Shown piece after piece: positions 13,409 through 15,980 of a stretch of 15,980 nt of DNA (the first letter of the stretch is position 1; each line of letters begins with the position of its first letter). Where the stretch lies: assembly GCA_030042755.1 (NCBI GenBank), contig JASHZC010000287.1:1-15980 (forward strand), in the 5' to 3' direction. Both the position numbers and the translations under genes were made by a program. Source of the DNA: Vulcanimicrobiota bacterium (GTDB lineage: Bacteria > Eremiobacterota > Eremiobacteria > Baltobacterales > Baltobacteraceae). The notes under the pieces are model-generated. The model was not told where the DNA came from, made no database searches, and worked only from the letters and a program-made list of their open reading frames with translations.

Positions 13409-14635
13409 TTACACGAATCGATGAACCGTAACACGCGATCCCGCCCGAAGTTCTTCTTTTTCTTCAGGTAGGATAACGTATCCATCGGCGCGGGCCGTGA
13501 GACTCACGACGGAGGAACGTATCTCCAAGGGTTCGGCATTCCAGCCGCTCGGGCCAGCGTGAAGGCGGACCGGAACGAACCACGTCCAACCCTTTCGACT
13601 CGTGGTGCGTGCCGTGAGTCGCGCGTTTACGGTCACGTCGGGGATTGGACCGCCGACCAGCGCCGCGATAATCGGAGCCATCACCGCTTCGAGAATCACT
13701 AGAGACGACGTGGGATTCCCGGGCAACCCAATGACGGGCTTCGTTCCGATCGCCGCGAGCACCGTCGGTTTCCCCGGTTTGACGCGTAAGCCGTGGACGA
13801 TGACGCCCGGCGAACCCAACGCGGCAATCGCCGAAGGCGTAGCGTCGTGCTCGCCGACCGACGATCCGCCCGTCAGGATTGCGGCGTCGGCTTCGGCGAG
13901 GGCCCGGCGCAGAACGCGCTCGAGCGCTCCCGGCACGTCCGCAACCGTTGCACCGTGAAAGGGCTGCGCTCCCATGCCTTGCAGCGCGCCGGCGATCGCA
14001 TACCGATTCGAATCGCGGACTTGTGCGACGCCAGGCTTCATCCCGGGAGGCACGAGCTCGTCGCCGCTCGATATCACGGCAATGCGCGGCTTGGGATAAA
14101 CCGAAACAACCGTCATGCCGAGCGTCGCGAGAACGCCCAATTGCGGGCCGCCGATTCGCGTGCCCGGCTCGAGTACCACGGTTCCTTTTTGCATGTCGCC
14201 CGCACGCGGATTCACGTTCGTGCCCGGATCGATCGAACGATCGACCGTTAGCGTCATGCCGTTCACGCGTGCGTCTTCAACCGGCACGACCGTGTCTGCG
14301 CCCTCGGGGAGAACGCCGCCGGTGGGAATTCGCACGGCGTCGCCGGAGGCGAGCGTCGAGCCCCACGGACGGCCCATCGCGATCTCGCCAACCACGGCAA
14401 AACGCCCCGGAAGGCCGGATGCAGCGAGCGCAAATCCGTCCATTGCCGATCGCGGGGCAGCCGGATAATCGGCATCGGCAGCGACGGACTCCGCGAGAAC
14501 GCGACCGCAGGCTTCTTCTAAACGAATGCGTTCGAACGCACGCGGTGCGACTGGGACGCGTGCGAAAAACGTCGCCAGCGCCTCGGCCGGCGACGAAAGA
14601 TTTTCTTCGACAAAGACGAAGCCGCGCTGTTCCAT
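13409..14635 (-). CDS. moeA: Molybdopterin molybdenumtransferase MoeA
   Basis: 408 residues, the usual MoeA length. MoeA inserts molybdate into adenylylated molybdopterin, the last common step of molybdenum cofactor synthesis. Motifs: PRSAMDGFAL (61-70) with the conserved aspartate, RIPTGGVLPEGADTVVPVE (102-120), NVNPRAGDMQKG (140-151), ISSGDEL (188-194), the MoCF-domain signature TGGSSVGEHD (255-264), KPGKP (286-290) and GLPGNPTSS (303-311), then a C-terminal beta-barrel domain. Start: ATG 14635-14633, which shares two bases with the ATG of divergent serS. A longer in-frame extension exists but runs antisense through serS. No other Moco or molybdoenzyme gene is in the window, so the partner enzymes are encoded elsewhere. 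It heads the leftward gene train. Confidence 0.95.
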   Translation of the reverse strand: MEQRGFVFVEENLSSPAEALATFFARVPVAPRAFERIRLEEACGRVLAESVAADADYPAAPRSAMDGFALAASGLPGRFAVVGEIAMGRPWGSTLASGDAVRIPTGGVLPEGADTVVPVEDARVNGMTLTVDRSIDPGTNVNPRAGDMQKGTVVLEPGTRIGGPQLGVLATLGMTVVSVYPKPRIAVISSGDELVPPGMKPGVAQVRDSNRYAIAGALQGMGAQPFHGATVADVPGALERVLRRALAEADAAILTGGSSVGEHDATPSAIAALGSPGVIVHGLRVKPGKPTVLAAIGTKPVIGLPGNPTSSLVILEAVMAPIIAALVGGPIPDVTVNARLTARTTSRKGWTWFVPVRLHAGPSGWNAEPLEIRSSVVSLTARADGYVILPEEKEELRAGSRVTVHRFV

Positions 14636-14636
14636 G
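14633..14636. other. Overlapping divergent start codons (moeA/serS)
   Basis: The palindrome CATG holds the ATG of serS on the plus strand (14634-14636) and the ATG of moeA on the minus strand (14635-14633). Neither gene has a 5' untranslated region outside the other's coding sequence, so promoters and ribosome-binding sites must lie inside the opposite gene. Confidence 0.85.
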
Positions 14637-15917
14637 CTCGATATCGCTCTTGTTCGGCGCGATCCCGATCGCGTGCGCTCGTCGGCACGGCGCCGCGGGA
14701 TCGACCCCACGTTCGTCGACGAGATTCTGCGCCTCGATGCGCAGTACCGCTCCGCGCTCGCCCAAGCCGAGGGGTCGAAAGCCGAAAAGAACCGCATCTC
14801 GGCCGAAATCGGCAAGGCGGTAGATAAAGCCGCCGCTGCGCGCGATCTTCGCCCGCAGCTCGACGCAATCTCCACGGCCATCGCACAGAGCGACGACGTT
14901 GCGAAAGCGCTCGCTCCCGATACGCCCGGATCACCTCTACGCTCCTTGCTCGAGAACACGCCAAACGTGCTCGACGAGTCTGTTCCCGATGGCAGCGGGG
15001 AATCTGAGAACGTTATCGTGCGCTCGTGGGGAACGCCGCGAGCGTTTGAATTCGCGCCGAAGCCGCACTGGGAACTGGGAGAGTCGCTCGACATTCTCGA
15101 TTTCGAGCGCGCAGCCAAGCTCTCGGGCAGTCGTTTCTCGGTGCTCAAGGGCATGGGGGCGCGCCTCCAGCGCGCGATCGCCCAGTTCTTCCTCGATCGC
15201 GCCGCGGCTCGCGGATACGTTGAAATTGCGCCACCGGTACTAGTGACCCGCGAAACGATGTGGAGCACCGGGCAGCTCACCAAATTTTCCGACGCGATGT
15301 TCCTCGATCAAGAAGCGGACCTCTTTATGATTCCTACGGCGGAGGTTCCGCTGACCGCGTTGCACGGCGGCGAGATCCTCGACGCGCAGACGCTTCCGCG
15401 AAAGCTGACGGCGCACACCCCCTGCTTCCGCAAAGAAGCCGGAGCGGCCGGAAAGGATACGCGCGGATTGATTCGCCAGCACGAGTTCGAGAAGGTCGAA
15501 CTTGTCTGGCTCACCACGCCCGAAGAATCGTTTGACGCGCTCGAGCATTTAACCGCCGACGCCGAAGCGCTGCTGCAAGAACTCGAGCTCCCGCATCGCA
15601 CGATGCTGCTGTGCGCCGGCGACGTTGGATTCAACAGCGCCAAAACGTACGATCTCGAGGTGTGGCTTCCGAGCGCGCAGGCGTATCGCGAGATCAGCTC
15701 GTGTTCGAATTGCACCGATTTTCAGGCACGGCGCGCGCAAATTCGCATGCGACGCGATCCCAAAGCAAAGGTCGAGCTCGTACACACGCTCAACGGCTCG
15801 GGCCTCGCCATCGGGCGCACGCTGCTCGCAATCATGGAAAACTGCCAACAGGCGGACGGCTCGATCGTCGTTCCGGCTGCGCTTCGACCCTATACCAAAT
15901 TCGACCGCATCGGCTGA
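14634..15917 (+). CDS. serS: Seryl-tRNA synthetase
   Basis: 427 residues, typical for bacterial SerRS. This class II synthetase charges tRNA-Ser (and tRNA-Sec where present) with serine. The N-terminus MLDIALVRRDPDRVR is the family signature, followed by the long antiparallel coiled-coil tRNA-binding arm (about 27-95). The catalytic core shows GSRF (165-168), the serine-binding TAEVPLT (235-241), motif 2 FRKEAGAAGKDTRGLIRQHEF (split as 265-274 and 275-285), LEVWLPSAQAYREISSCSNC (341-360), and motif 3 GSGLAIGRTLLAIMEN (388-403). It ends ALRPYTKFDRIG, like other SerRS. Start: ATG 14634-14636, overlapping the divergent moeA start. The frame is open to 14526, but that part lies in moeA. No strong Shine-Dalgarno is seen, so a weak or leaderless start is possible. 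The gene is complete. Confidence 0.97.
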   Translation: MLDIALVRRDPDRVRSSARRRGIDPTFVDEILRLDAQYRSALAQAEGSKAEKNRISAEIGKAVDKAAAARDLRPQLDAISTAIAQSDDVAKALAPDTPGSPLRSLLENTPNVLDESVPDGSGESENVIVRSWGTPRAFEFAPKPHWELGESLDILDFERAAKLSGSRFSVLKGMGARLQRAIAQFFLDRAAARGYVEIAPPVLVTRETMWSTGQLTKFSDAMFLDQEADLFMIPTAEVPLTALHGGEILDAQTLPRKLTAHTPCFRKEAGAAGKDTRGLIRQHEFEKVELVWLTTPEESFDALEHLTADAEALLQELELPHRTMLLCAGDVGFNSAKTYDLEVWLPSAQAYREISSCSNCTDFQARRAQIRMRRDPKAKVELVHTLNGSGLAIGRTLLAIMENCQQADGSIVVPAALRPYTKFDRIG

Positions 15918-15980
15918 AGCGCGGTCGCGCCAAGGTAGCATCTACCCTTTGCCGCTAAGCGAAGGCTCGAAGTTTTGCGC
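15918..15980 (+). other. 3' flank of serS with two small possible hairpins
   Basis: 63 bases with no open frame I can support. Two small stems are possible: GGTAG/CTACC around a CAT loop (15934-15946), and a 7-bp stem with one G-U pair, CCTTTGC / GCGAAGG (15946-15952 and 15959-15965). They share base 15946, so both cannot form in full. Only a CTTT or GTTTT run follows, so this is at best a weak terminator. Confidence 0.25.

Noticed and set aside
14526..14633. 36-residue N-terminal extension of serS
   Set aside because: It lies inside moeA. Seryl-tRNA synthetases start with the MLDI-type motif encoded from 14634.
14636..15283. About 216-residue N-terminal extension of moeA
   Set aside because: This part is antisense to serS and of low-complexity composition. 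MoeA homologues begin near the ATG at 14635.
15930..15980. tRNA-like segment after serS (GCCAAGGTAG and TCGAA-like pieces)
   Set aside because: The arms do not assemble into a cloverleaf with a correct acceptor stem and T-loop on either strand within the window.
1..15980. CRISPR arrays, insertion sequences, phage or defence genes, tmRNA
   Set aside because: I found no regularly spaced repeats, terminal inverted repeats with a transposase, integrase-like proteins, or tmRNA-like tag sequence.

Overview
The window is a dense, high-GC bacterial chromosomal segment made almost entirely of protein-coding genes. I see no rRNA, convincing tRNA, CRISPR array, insertion sequence, phage gene or plasmid function. 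The content is core bacterial housekeeping (RsmA, TilS, Hpt, FtsH, SmpB, HisC, MoeA, SerRS) plus cell-envelope genes. The tilS-hpt-ftsH order is an old arrangement also known from Firmicutes. Exported proteins with signal peptides and very tight gene packing fit a free-living, probably little-cultivated high-GC lineage. A member of the Eremiobacterota/Vulcanimicrobiota is a guess from gene style only, not a demonstrated placement.

Layout. Left block, rightward (1-2068): the 3' end of rsmA, a CPBP-family membrane protease and a GT4 glycosyltransferase, all overlapping. It meets the next block head-on, the two 3' ends overlapping by 15 bases. Central block, leftward (14635 down to 2054): moeA, hisC, a metallophosphoesterase, a hotdog thioesterase, smpB, tilS, hpt, ftsH, two secreted M16-like proteins, a second GT4 glycosyltransferase and a DUF2079 polytopic membrane protein. 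Only three junctions have any real spacing: 24 bases at moeA/hisC, 109 at thioesterase/smpB and 101 at hpt/ftsH. The others overlap by 1-14 bases or are 2 bases apart, so these twelve genes are probably two to four transcription units with heavy translational coupling. Right block, rightward (14634-15917): serS, whose ATG shares two bases with the ATG of the divergent moeA, followed by 63 unassigned bases.

How the genes fit together. smpB, tilS, serS and rsmA serve translation (ribosome rescue, tRNA-Ile2 lysidine, Ser-tRNA, 16S dimethylation). hpt salvages purines. ftsH performs membrane-protein quality control. Directly coupled to ftsH are two exported M16-fold proteins that both lack the zinc-binding HxxEH motif, then a glycosyltransferase and a DUF2079 membrane protein of probable GT-C type, suggesting an envelope or glycoconjugate function co-expressed with FtsH.

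The points most worth a second look are the apparently non-catalytic M16 pair, the second glycosyltransferase that seems to start at a rare AUU codon, the moeA/serS start-codon overlap, and the structured smpB leader. I found no clear sign of a wholly new defence or mobile system.
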